Origin: Bacillota bacterium
GTDB taxonomy: Bacteria; Bacillota; Clostridia; Christensenellales; Aristaeellaceae
DNA length: 64,000 nt
Assembly (NCBI GenBank): GCA_023416585.1
Contig: JAEZHM010000105.1
Coordinates: 8,144-72,143 of the forward strand
Direction of reading: 5' to 3'
This document shows, piece by piece, positions 17,804-25,591 of this stretch; position 1 is the stretch's first letter; each line of letters starts with the position of its first letter. Below the pieces are notes generated by a model that saw only the letters and a list, made by a program, of their open reading frames with translations, was not told the DNA's origin and did not search any database. The position numbers and the translations under genes are program-made.

Positions 17804-18766
17804 CTATTCTTTGCCCTTATGCCAGCGAAGGATGCAGGCACCGGTGGAGAGCCCCGCCCCGAAAGCGCTCATAGCGATGAGGTCACCGTCGCTTAAGCGC
17901 CCTTCACGGTTCAGCTCATCCAGCAAAATAGGGATGCTGGCGGAGGATGTGTTACCCACGCGGCTTATGTTGTTTGGGAACTTTTCCTCGGATTGGTTCA
18001 GCCGCTGGCGGACTGATTCCAGGATCCGCCGGTTGGCCTGGTGCAAAAGAAACCATTGTATGTCCGCAAGCGTGACGTCTGCCTCCTGTGCCACCCTTGC
18101 GATATCCTCCGTAGCATGGGAAACGGCGAAGCGGAATACCTCCTGCCCTTCCATGTGCACGCCGGGCGCAATGGAGGAAGGGGTGGAAAAGGGGCAGTTG
18201 CCAGGCGCAGGCTGGATGAACAGCGTATCCTTGTCATCATCTGCGGACAGGCGAATGGACAAAAGCCCGTCCTGCCCGCCTAATACCACCGCGCCCGCGC
18301 CGTCGCCAAAGAGTACACTGGTGGCGCGATCCCTCCAGTCGCTAAGCTTTGACATGCCTTCGGCGCTTATAACCAGTATTTTCTTTGCTTTACCGCTTTT
18401 TAGGTATGCCGATGCCACATCCAACGCATAAATAAAGCCAGTGCATGCGGCGTTTACATCCATACAGGGGCAATTGGCTCCAATGGCTTTCTGCACGGTA
18501 CAAGCCATGGCCGGGGCAATTTGCTCCCCCTGGCAGGTGGTGCCAAGAATCAAATCAAGCTCCGAGCCCGAAACTCCGGCGTCGTCCAGCGCTCTTTTTG
18601 CTGCCTGTACGGCCAGTTCCGTAAGCGTTTCGCTGGACAGGATGTGCCTTGTTTGTATACCGGTTCTAGTTGTAATCCATTCGTCGCTGGTGTCAAGAAA
18701 CTGTTCCAATGCCGTATTGGGCACTGACAGGGCCGGCAGTGCGCTGCCGGTACCCAGAATCCTCAA
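17804..18766 (-). CDS. fabH: Beta-ketoacyl-ACP synthase III
   Basis: The 320-residue initiating condensing enzyme that joins acetyl-CoA (or a branched starter) to malonyl-ACP. The catalytic cysteine is in NAACTGFIYA (C108), histidine in FLLHQANRRI, asparagine in RVGNTSSASIP. The start overlaps the fabT stop by four bases (ATGA). Confidence 0.96.
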   Translation of the reverse strand: MRILGTGSALPALSVPNTALEQFLDTSDEWITTRTGIQTRHILSSETLTELAVQAAKRALDDAGVSGSELDLILGTTCQGEQIAPAMACTVQKAIGANCPCMDVNAACTGFIYALDVASAYLKSGKAKKILVISAEGMSKLSDWRDRATSVLFGDGAGAVVLGGQDGLLSIRLSADDDKDTLFIQPAPGNCPFSTPSSIAPGVHMEGQEVFRFAVSHATEDIARVAQEADVTLADIQWFLLHQANRRILESVRQRLNQSEEKFPNNISRVGNTSSASIPILLDELNREGRLSDGDLIAMSAFGAGLSTGACILRWHKGKE

Positions 18767-19263
18767 TGCGTTTCATCTCCTTGAATTACAGTGCTTTCCT
18801 CCCGCAAGCGGGCGATTTGCTCCTGCTTTAAAATGAATTCCTGCAGGTTGCGCAGCCCCCTTAGCAAGACTTCCCGTTCATTCTGGGGTATATTCTTCGT
18901 TACGGCCTGCACCATATGCCTGTGGAAGAAACGGTGGGCTGCCTCCGCCCGCCTGCCTTCCTCCGTTAAAAGCACATGAACCGTACGCCCATCCTCCCGG
19001 CCCTTGTGTTTGCGCACGTATCCCTTTTGCGCCAGCTTACCCACGGCGACCGTTACCGTTGGCAGGGTGATGGACAGATCCTGGGCAATGTCCGTAATGG
19101 TGCGCCCCTTCTCCGGATCCCGGTGGATGGCTTCCAGCATGTGCAGCTCGCTGATGCTCAGCTTGTTGCCACTCATGCTTCTGAGCGTTTCTTCCTCCAT
19201 CTTGAGGATCATATGAAAGGTATTCACCAATAGGTCATTGAGGGCGATACTGAACGGGTCCAT
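18763..19263 (-). CDS. fabT: MarR-family fatty acid synthesis regulator (FabT type)
   Basis: A winged-helix regulator of about 166 residues (core DIAQDLSITLPTVTVAVGKLA and the wing KHKGREDGRTVHV). As first gene of the fab operon, immediately before fabH, it matches FabT, which represses the operon when bound to long-chain acyl-ACP. I place the start at the second in-frame ATG (19263), which has GAGG six bases upstream. The first ATG at 19281 falls inside the operator-like dyad and has no ribosome site. A FabT-like dyad lies at 19281-19300. Confidence 0.9.
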   Translation of the reverse strand: MDPFSIALNDLLVNTFHMILKMEEETLRSMSGNKLSISELHMLEAIHRDPEKGRTITDIAQDLSITLPTVTVAVGKLAQKGYVRKHKGREDGRTVHVLLTEEGRRAEAAHRFFHRHMVQAVTKNIPQNEREVLLRGLRNLQEFILKQEQIARLREESTVIQGDETH

Positions 19264-19280
19264 AGGCCACCTCGGTTTCA

Positions 19281-19300
19281 TTTGTTAGTCAAACTAACTA
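19281..19300. promoter_or_regulatory. FabT-like operator at the transcription start of the fab operon
   Basis: Two overlapping dyads: TTTGTTAGTCAAA (19281-19293), close to the TTTGA-xTA-TCAAA type bound by FabT, and GTTAGTcaaACTAAC (19284-19298, 6-bp arms). They lie just downstream of the -10 box, so a bound MarR-family dimer would block the polymerase. Autorepression of the whole operon is inferred. Confidence 0.7.
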
Positions 19301-19309
19301 ACAGAAGCG

Positions 19310-19338
19310 ATTATACCTCTGCCTAAAACAACTGTCAA
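19310..19338 (-). promoter_or_regulatory. Perfect sigma-A promoter of the fab operon
   Basis: Minus strand TTGACA (19333-19338), 17-base spacer, TATAAT (19310-19315): both hexamers match the consensus completely. Transcription would start near 19303 and run through 13 genes to the terminator at 8947-8986. Confidence 0.9.
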
Positions 19339-19404
19339 GAGGGTGGAAAATATCGAAAAAAACAGTCAATGGTATTGCCTGATCCACTGTATGTTATCCT
19401 TGCG

Positions 19405-19540
19405 GCTTTGCGGGCGATTGATAATCGCCCCTACATCGTGTAATGGTTATTGACTTCAATCCGGGTCACATGGTAGCCGGAAGAAAATTCAATAGAAATC
19501 TTTAAAGCAGCAGGGGCGATTTTAAGTCGCCCGCCTAAAC
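19405..19540. repeat. Small palindromic intergenic repeats
   Basis: GGGCGATTGATAATCGCCC followed by CTACA (19412-19436) repeats the copy at 8489-8513. A variant, GGGCGA with TCGCCC around TTTTAAG, lies at 19514-19532. They are short hairpins of the kind scattered through clostridial intergenic DNA. The 366 bases between fabT and the flavin reductase gene hold nothing else recognised apart from the promoter and the 19577 hairpin. Confidence 0.65.
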
Positions 19541-19576
19541 ATCCGGCTTAATTCAAATTTTCTTCAAGGTAGTATG

Positions 19577-19606
19577 ACGGGGCATACAACACATTGTATG
19601 CCCCGT
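19577..19606. terminator. Hairpin downstream of the flavin reductase gene
   Basis: A 13-bp stem (ACGGGGCATACAA with TTGTATGCCCCGT) and a 4-base loop, 23 bases beyond the stop at 19630 on the minus strand. The T tract is poor, so termination strength is uncertain. Confidence 0.5.
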
Positions 19607-19629
19607 TGGTATCATTCATATGGTTTCGC

Positions 19630-20283
19630 TTATACAATCCGTCTTGCGATCTTCATCACCCCGATACCGCTCATATCCCCCTGACCGGTGGCCAGGTCTT
19701 TGGGAGAATGGATATTGAGCATGAATCCGTTCTCGCCATACTTTTCATCGATGCCCATGGCAAATTCCTCCCGAACGGCGATGTGTTCCACCTTGCCCGT
19801 TATCAGCGCGATGATGCCGGCGCCGGATAGGTCCAGCGACTGCGTCAATTTGCACTCCAGGCAAAGGAACGCTTCCTGTATGCGGGGGGCGTTCACTGTG
19901 GAGGCAGCTTCCACCGTGAAGCCGCCCGCTTCGAATTCATCGGTATCATCACCGTTTTGCTGTATGGTTTTGACTAAACCGTTATAGTAGTCCTTGGAAA
20001 GGAAATTGACCACAAATTCGCCTGTGCGCTTGATGTTTTTATAGGTGTGGTTATACTGGCTGAGCCCGCCCAGGATGGCATGGAAAGCCTGGCCATCGCC
20101 GCAAAAGGTGCTCCAGGAATGAAAACAAACGTTAGGCCGGCCATTTTCCTTGAGGGTAGTAATGGCGAACAGCAGGTTGGGAATGCCGCAGGCAAATTCC
20201 AGGTGGGAGAAGAAGTCGTATTGTCCGTCCCAGGTAGGTACAAAATTTTCGGGCTTCACGGTGCCCATCTCCATCTTCTTCAT
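19630..20283 (-). CDS. Flavin reductase-like (flavoredoxin family) protein
   Basis: A 217-residue protein with a split-barrel FMN-binding fold (NLLFAITTLKENGRPNVCFHSWSTF region near residue 36 and YNHTYKNIKRTGEFVVNF near 80). Members bind FMN and act as flavin reductases or electron carriers. The start overlaps the stop of the WYL regulator gene by four bases, so it is the likely regulatory target or partner of that gene. The electron donor and substrate cannot be deduced. Confidence 0.8.
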   Translation of the reverse strand: MKKMEMGTVKPENFVPTWDGQYDFFSHLEFACGIPNLLFAITTLKENGRPNVCFHSWSTFCGDGQAFHAILGGLSQYNHTYKNIKRTGEFVVNFLSKDYYNGLVKTIQQNGDDTDEFEAGGFTVEAASTVNAPRIQEAFLCLECKLTQSLDLSGAGIIALITGKVEHIAVREEFAMGIDEKYGENGFMLNIHSPKDLATGQGDMSGIGVMKIARRIV

Positions 20284-21248
20284 GCGTGTTCCTCCTTTTT
20301 TTCTTCCATTATACCGGAGGAACAGGACACCTGTTTGTCTTGTTCATGGTAGGCATCAGCCATCTTTTTCGCGATTTCCCGAATCTCCTCAGCCATGTCG
20401 GTAGGCTTAAGCACTTTGGCCTTGTCTCCAAAGCCAAGAATCCAACTGACCATATACGATCTGTTGGTGTAGCCCGATTCAAAGCGCAAAAACCCATCCG
20501 GCTTAACCGTAAAGCATTCCCGGCCATAACTGTCAATCAACTGATACAGCACGGATGGATCAAACAGTATAACGACCCGGTTTTCATCCGGAAAGCGGGC
20601 CTCAAAATCCATGCTGCCAGGCGGTATTTCCCGCGGGGTAAAAGCTTTATCCGTAACCTCAAGCTCCCACAGACGGTTCAATTTGAACAGGCGGAAATCC
20701 ATCCGGTCCAGGCAATACCCGAATACATACCAGCTGGACCACTGAAAGGTGATGCAATAGGGCTCTACCCTGCGGCGTGACTGCCCCTTTTCGGAATAAT
20801 AGTCAAATGTGATGAGCTTTGATCCTGAGATTGCCTGCTTGATGGATGCGATCTTTTCCGAAAGGCTGCTTTTGTAGTAGGAGGACAGGTTGATGATCAT
20901 GTTCTCCTTCAGCGAGATCACCGCATCGCTATTTTTCGCAAGCTTGTCCAGCATCCGCTCCATCTGCGTACCGGAGGAAACGGTGCCGATGCCCTTTAGT
21001 GCGGCCAACAGCGTTTGCAGTTCATCCACCGTGAGCACGGATTTGTCCAGCTTATAACCCTCCGCAAGGGAGATGCCTCCGTTGCCGCCCTGCTTTGTGA
21101 TCACCGGGATGCCTGCCATGCAAAGCGCGTCGATGTCCCGGCCGATGGTGCGGCGGGTGACTTCAAACTTTTGGGCCAGCTGCGGCGCGGTAACGGAACC
21201 GCTTTGCAAAAGCGTGGTCAGGATGCCCATGAGCCTGTCGAGTTTCAT
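20280..21248 (-). CDS. YafY-type transcriptional regulator (HTH_11 plus WYL domain)
   Basis: The 322-residue protein has an N-terminal DeoR-like HTH (residues 4-58, LAQKFEVTRRTIGRDIDAL), a central linker and a WYL ligand-binding domain with the diagnostic SSWYVFGYC near residue 170, then a C-terminal WCX-like extension. WYL regulators sense small ligands or nucleic acid fragments. The following gene for a flavin reductase-like protein is translationally coupled. Confidence 0.88.
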   Translation of the reverse strand: MKLDRLMGILTTLLQSGSVTAPQLAQKFEVTRRTIGRDIDALCMAGIPVITKQGGNGGISLAEGYKLDKSVLTVDELQTLLAALKGIGTVSSGTQMERMLDKLAKNSDAVISLKENMIINLSSYYKSSLSEKIASIKQAISGSKLITFDYYSEKGQSRRRVEPYCITFQWSSWYVFGYCLDRMDFRLFKLNRLWELEVTDKAFTPREIPPGSMDFEARFPDENRVVILFDPSVLYQLIDSYGRECFTVKPDGFLRFESGYTNRSYMVSWILGFGDKAKVLKPTDMAEEIREIAKKMADAYHEQDKQVSCSSGIMEEKKEEHA

Positions 21249-21274
21249 CCTTTTTACGATACCTCCTTCCGTCC

Positions 21275-21365
21275 TGACCTCCTCCAGCCTCCTCCAGGAG
21301 GGAGCCTTTTGGAAAGCTTCCCTCCTGGAGGGAGGTGCCGCCCGCAGGCGGCAGAAGGAGGTTCT
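21275..21365. repeat. Intergenic palindromic repeat, family of the 41.1 and 45.9 kb copies
   Basis: Contains GCCTCCTCCAGGAGGGAG, then CCCTCCTGGAGGGAGG and GCCGCCCGCAGGCGGC, all self-complementary blocks. The same building blocks recur at 41127-41235, 45900-46016 and in part at 63797-63822. Confidence 0.7.
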
Positions 21366-21454
21366 ATATCAAGGCAATATTTAGTTGTTTAAGTTAGCCT
21401 TATGCTTTAGTAAGCATCCATTCGTATTTCGATATATAAAAGAAAAGCCCTGCT

Positions 21455-21496
21455 TAATAAAGAAACGCCCCGGCGGTTATAAGGCGCCAGGGCGTT
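21455..21496 (-). terminator. Intrinsic terminator of lacZ
   Basis: On the minus strand AACGCCCTGGCG and CGCCGGGGCGTT pair with one mismatch around a 9-base loop and are followed by TTCTTTATT. It begins 25 bases after the lacZ stop. Confidence 0.75.
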
Positions 21497-21520
21497 GTAT
21501 ACAGGAGAAAAGTTAGGTTT

Positions 21521-24502
21521 TTACTTCATGGGCGTTAAGCGCAATGCGAAGTTGAACTTCGTTTCGTTGAAAGCATACTTTTCCAACAGCCTGGGCCCGC
21601 AGCTGTTGGAGCCGATGCCGTTCAGCTTGTAATCCACGCAAAGCACCGGACCCACTGCCTTTTCCAGTTCGAAATTGTGCGCCTTTTTCGTCAGTTCCTC
21701 CTGGGTATAGGGGGAAAGCTGGAAAGAGAAATCCGTTTCGCTGTCCACCCGCAGGCCAAAGCCGTCATAGGCTTTCACTTCCGCAAAGGCACAGTTAAAA
21801 TGGCTGCCGTTCTCCTGGGGTCTTACATAATCCTCATGGTTCTTTTCCGCAGTGGTGGAAAACACGCACATAAAGGAGGCGCGGTGTTTATCCACATAGC
21901 TTTCATAGGGGCCATAGCCCAGATACCGGGCATTTTGCACATCGCCTGGCAGCTTGAGCCTAAGCCCAAACCTTGGCAGGGAAGGCATGGCTTCATCCTT
22001 TTCACACGCAAAGCTTGCGTCGATGGCCCCGTCTTTGCCGATCACGTACCTTGACTGCACCTGCAAAACGGGCTGCAGGTAAATAGGGCTAAGGGATAGG
22101 CTGCAGGTGATGACCGCCAGCCCATCTTTTACTTCGGCCGTAGCCTCATACGCCCTCTGAATGGCCCTGTTATACCCTGCTTTAATCCAGTCGTTTTTCA
22201 GGTTGCGGTCGTTATCAGTAGGCGCGCGCCAGATGTTGAGCAGCATAGGTTCCGCAATCAGGCTGCGGTTGCCCGCCACAAGCTGATCAAACGCACCCGT
22301 CCGCACATCGAAACGGTAGCGAAAATCAGCCCCGGCAACGGTGATATACCGGTCATCCTGCTTAACCTCCATACCGCCGCCGGCCAGCGCTTTCAGCTTG
22401 CGGTCCGAGCGCCTTAAGACAAACTGGTCCCGGCCAAGCAGCGTGCCTGCCGGTATCAGGGGGTGGCTGCCCGACGATTTGTAGGTAATGTTCAGGAAGC
22501 AGTCGCCGCTGGATGGCACGTCATAACGCAAGGTATATGTTTTTTCGCCCCTTGGCGGGATGGAGAAGCCGGCGATTTCCCCCGTTTGCACAGCGTCTCC
22601 GTCCTGGGTTACGGCATAAGAAACGGTCAGCACATCCTTCACATCCGCAAAGTCCAGCGTACTTTGGAATATGACTTCGCCTTTATGTAGGTCGCCGGCT
22701 TTGGCCCTTACCGGCCTTATTACGTTTTGATATTCCTTCAAGCCCGTATGCGGCCTGCGGTCGGGGTATACCAGGCCGTCCATGCAGAAGTTGCCGTCGT
22801 GGGGAAACTCGCCGAAGTCGCCGCCGTAAAAATACTTTTTCCTGCCGTCATTCGTTTTGCCCATATATACGGCATGGTCGCACCATTCCCACACAAAGCC
22901 GCCGCACAGGCCGGGATGCTTCTCCATCATCTCCCAGTAGTCTTCCGCGTCCCCCGGTCCGTTGCCCATGGCGTGGATGTACTCGCACAGCACGTAAGGC
23001 TTTTTGCTTTTCCCGCTTAAGAAATAGTCTTCGATCTCCGCAATGGAGGGGTACATGCGGCTGTATACATCCAGCGCATCCTGGCTGGTGGGATCATCCT
23101 TGGGCTGGTTGTGGGCGCCCTCATAATGGACAAGGCGGGTGGAATCGTACGCCTTCACCCAGCGGGCCGCCGCGTCAAAATTGACACCGTAGCCGGCCTC
23201 GTTGCCCAAGGACCAGAAGAGCACCGCGGGGCAGTTTTTGTCGCGGATCACGTTGCGCTGCACACGGTCCAGAATCGCACCGGCAAAGCGCGGGTCACGG
23301 GCCAGGGCGCCATAGTTGTAATTAAAGTCGCCGCCCAGCTTTTCCGCGCAGCCATGGCTTTCCACGTCGGACTCGGCAATCATGTAAAAGCCGTACTTCC
23401 CGCAAAGCTGCGGGAACCAGGGGGCATTGGGGTAATGGCTGGTGCGGATGGCGTTGATATTGTGCTGCTTCATGATGGTCAAATCCAGCATTGCCTGCTC
23501 TTTTGAAATGGCATAGCCGGTAACGGGATCGCTGTCGTGGCGGTTGACGCCTTTTAAGCGGATGCGTTTACCATTGAGCAGTATGATCCCGTTTTGTATT
23601 TCGATTTTGCGTATGCCTACCGGGATGGCAATGGCTTCGCCGCCGCCCGCTATCAACAGTGTGTACAGCACCGGTGTTTCCGCTGTCCATAGTGAGGCGC
23701 TTTCCAACACAAATTGAACGCTGCCTGTGCCTTGCTTGCGGGTGATTTCCCGGCCTGCAGGGTCCAGCAAGGCAAACTCCAGGGGAAATGCTTCCCCCAT
23801 GTAGTCAAGCTTCACATCAACGGATGCGCCATGGAAGCGTTCATCCGGACAGGCTTCTACCTTCACATCCCATACGTGATTCCTGGGACGCAGCAAAAGG
23901 TACACATCCCGGAATATACCCGACATGCGCAATTTGTCCTGGTCCTCCAGGTAGCTGCCGTCGCACCATTTCAAGACCGCTACGGTCAAAGTGTTTTCAC
24001 CATCATGGACAAAAGAGGTGATCTCAAATTCCCCCGTTGAGTGGGATACCTGGTTGTAGCCCACGAACTGCCCGTTGACGTACAAATACAGGCAGGAATC
24101 CACGCCCTCAAAGTTCAGGTAGCAGCGCATAGAGGCATCCGAAAGCGAAAAATTCCTACGGTATAAACCGCAGGGGTTTTCCCTGGGCACATAGGGCGGA
24201 TCATAAGGGAAGGGAAAGCGCACATTGGTGTACTGGTGGCGGTCATAGCCATGGTTCTGCCACACGGAAGGCACGGGAATGGTCTTGTTCCCCAATGGAA
24301 AATCCACGCAGCCGATATCCTCGGGCACATCCTCCACGCTTTCATAGTAAGCAAACGTCCAGTCACCATTTAGCAGGATACGGCGGGAGGAATCTTCCTC
24401 CTTTAGCGCAGCCTCTTCCCCCGCAAAGGGCAGGTAATAGGCCCTTGGGGCAGCCGTGTTTATGTGCAGCGCCTGGGGGTCTTCATAAAACCTTTTGAGC
24501 AT
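21521..24502 (-). CDS. lacZ: Beta-galactosidase, glycoside hydrolase family 2
   Basis: The 993-residue enzyme has the LacZ five-domain layout: N-terminal sugar-binding domain (RHQYTNVRFPFPYDPPYVP near residue 90), immunoglobulin-like domain, TIM barrel with the acid/base glutamate in FWSLGNEAGYG and the nucleophile glutamate in CEYIHAMGNGPGDAEDYW, and a C-terminal beta-sandwich with RAPTDND and FNCAFAEVKAYDGFGL. No signal peptide, so cytoplasmic hydrolysis of lactose or beta-galactosides. AAAGGAAG precedes the ATG. It is divergent from an AraC activator at 24643, which is its likely regulator. No lactose permease is adjacent. Confidence 0.95.
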   Translation of the reverse strand: MLKRFYEDPQALHINTAAPRAYYLPFAGEEAALKEEDSSRRILLNGDWTFAYYESVEDVPEDIGCVDFPLGNKTIPVPSVWQNHGYDRHQYTNVRFPFPYDPPYVPRENPCGLYRRNFSLSDASMRCYLNFEGVDSCLYLYVNGQFVGYNQVSHSTGEFEITSFVHDGENTLTVAVLKWCDGSYLEDQDKLRMSGIFRDVYLLLRPRNHVWDVKVEACPDERFHGASVDVKLDYMGEAFPLEFALLDPAGREITRKQGTGSVQFVLESASLWTAETPVLYTLLIAGGGEAIAIPVGIRKIEIQNGIILLNGKRIRLKGVNRHDSDPVTGYAISKEQAMLDLTIMKQHNINAIRTSHYPNAPWFPQLCGKYGFYMIAESDVESHGCAEKLGGDFNYNYGALARDPRFAGAILDRVQRNVIRDKNCPAVLFWSLGNEAGYGVNFDAAARWVKAYDSTRLVHYEGAHNQPKDDPTSQDALDVYSRMYPSIAEIEDYFLSGKSKKPYVLCEYIHAMGNGPGDAEDYWEMMEKHPGLCGGFVWEWCDHAVYMGKTNDGRKKYFYGGDFGEFPHDGNFCMDGLVYPDRRPHTGLKEYQNVIRPVRAKAGDLHKGEVIFQSTLDFADVKDVLTVSYAVTQDGDAVQTGEIAGFSIPPRGEKTYTLRYDVPSSGDCFLNITYKSSGSHPLIPAGTLLGRDQFVLRRSDRKLKALAGGGMEVKQDDRYITVAGADFRYRFDVRTGAFDQLVAGNRSLIAEPMLLNIWRAPTDNDRNLKNDWIKAGYNRAIQRAYEATAEVKDGLAVITCSLSLSPIYLQPVLQVQSRYVIGKDGAIDASFACEKDEAMPSLPRFGLRLKLPGDVQNARYLGYGPYESYVDKHRASFMCVFSTTAEKNHEDYVRPQENGSHFNCAFAEVKAYDGFGLRVDSETDFSFQLSPYTQEELTKKAHNFELEKAVGPVLCVDYKLNGIGSNSCGPRLLEKYAFNETKFNFALRLTPMK

Positions 24503-24642
24503 ATGTTACTTCCTTTCCAGAACGTAAATTCACTGCATTTTATTGTATCCCAAAGACTGGTTTCGTCCATTGACAAAAAGGGCAAAAACATGCACAATAT
24601 GCGCATCCACCCAAATGGAAAATCAAGGAGGGAACGCCCGCC

Positions 24643-25515
24643 ATGCGCATGGATGCAGGATATTTCTATGGCCATGATGTGGACGACGCGGGGGCGGACC
24701 ATTCCTTTTTTGTTTCAAGCTGCGGCCGCTACCAGTTGGTCAAAAGACAGAAGTTTGAGACGCTTCGCGGGGAGGGAAGGCAGGACTGGCAGATACTGTT
24801 TATTGCTGGCGGCATGGCCCATTTTTATCTGCCGGAGGGGGAGCAAATAGCCAATGAAGGCGAGGCGTTTTTGTATCCGCCAGGCTGCCCGCAGCGGTAC
24901 GGATACTTCCTGAGCGAAAAACCGGATGTTTACTGGATGCATTTTTCAGGAGCCTTGGCCGATGATCTTCTGAAAAAGGCCGGACTGCCTGAGCTTAAAG
25001 TGTTCCATGCAGGCGTTCACAGCGACTGCACACTGCTGTTTGACAGAATCATCAGGGAATTGCAGCTGTGCGGCCTATACTGCCAGGAGATGGCGTCTAA
25101 CCATGCCCAGGCGCTGATCTATTTATTATCCAGGGGAATGAAAGAAAAAAGTGGTCCCCAATCTGCCGCAAGCCCGGAGATACAACAGATGGTGGAATGG
25201 ATTCACCGCCATCCGGAGGAATCGCTGCCGATAACTTACTATGCCCGCCGCGCGAACATGAGCGTTTCCAACTTTATCAGAAGGTTCAAGGCGCATACGG
25301 GCCTTCCGCCCCAGCAGTATATTACAAGGTTTCGCATGAGCCACGCAAAGGAGCTGCTCACATCCTCCCAATTGCCTATAACGGATATCGCCAGGATCGT
25401 AGGCTATGACAACCCTCTGTATTTCAGCCGAATGTTCAAAAAGGAGACGTGTGTTTCACCAAGAGCTTATCGTTTATCAACAGGAAAAGCAGAGGAGAAA
25501 ACAAAAACACAGTAG
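24643..25515 (+). CDS. AraC-family regulator of lacZ
   Basis: A 290-residue protein with an N-terminal cupin-like sugar-sensing domain (residues 1-150; LPEGEQIANEGEAFLYPPGCP is the barrel strand region) and two C-terminal HTH motifs (residues about 190-285; ITYYARRANMSVSNFIRRF and ITDIARIVGYDNPLYFSRMF). Divergent to lacZ with 140 bases between, containing a TACAAT -10-like box for lacZ without a good -35, as expected for an activator-dependent promoter. GGAGGG lies before the start. Confidence 0.9.
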   Translation: MRMDAGYFYGHDVDDAGADHSFFVSSCGRYQLVKRQKFETLRGEGRQDWQILFIAGGMAHFYLPEGEQIANEGEAFLYPPGCPQRYGYFLSEKPDVYWMHFSGALADDLLKKAGLPELKVFHAGVHSDCTLLFDRIIRELQLCGLYCQEMASNHAQALIYLLSRGMKEKSGPQSAASPEIQQMVEWIHRHPEESLPITYYARRANMSVSNFIRRFKAHTGLPPQQYITRFRMSHAKELLTSSQLPITDIARIVGYDNPLYFSRMFKKETCVSPRAYRLSTGKAEEKTKTQ

Positions 25516-25554
25516 AATGCGACGGTGCATGTTTGATTGGGAACCGAATGATGC

Positions 25555-25584
25555 AAAGATGCCGCCCGGCCGGGCGGCATCTTT
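25555..25584. terminator. Bidirectional terminator between the AraC gene and adhE
   Basis: Perfect 30-base palindrome (AAAGATGCCGCCCGG and its complement) with A and T ends on both strands. It lies between convergent genes, 40 bases after the AraC gene and 8 bases beyond the adhE stop. Confidence 0.88.
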
Positions 25585-25591
25585 ATATTCA

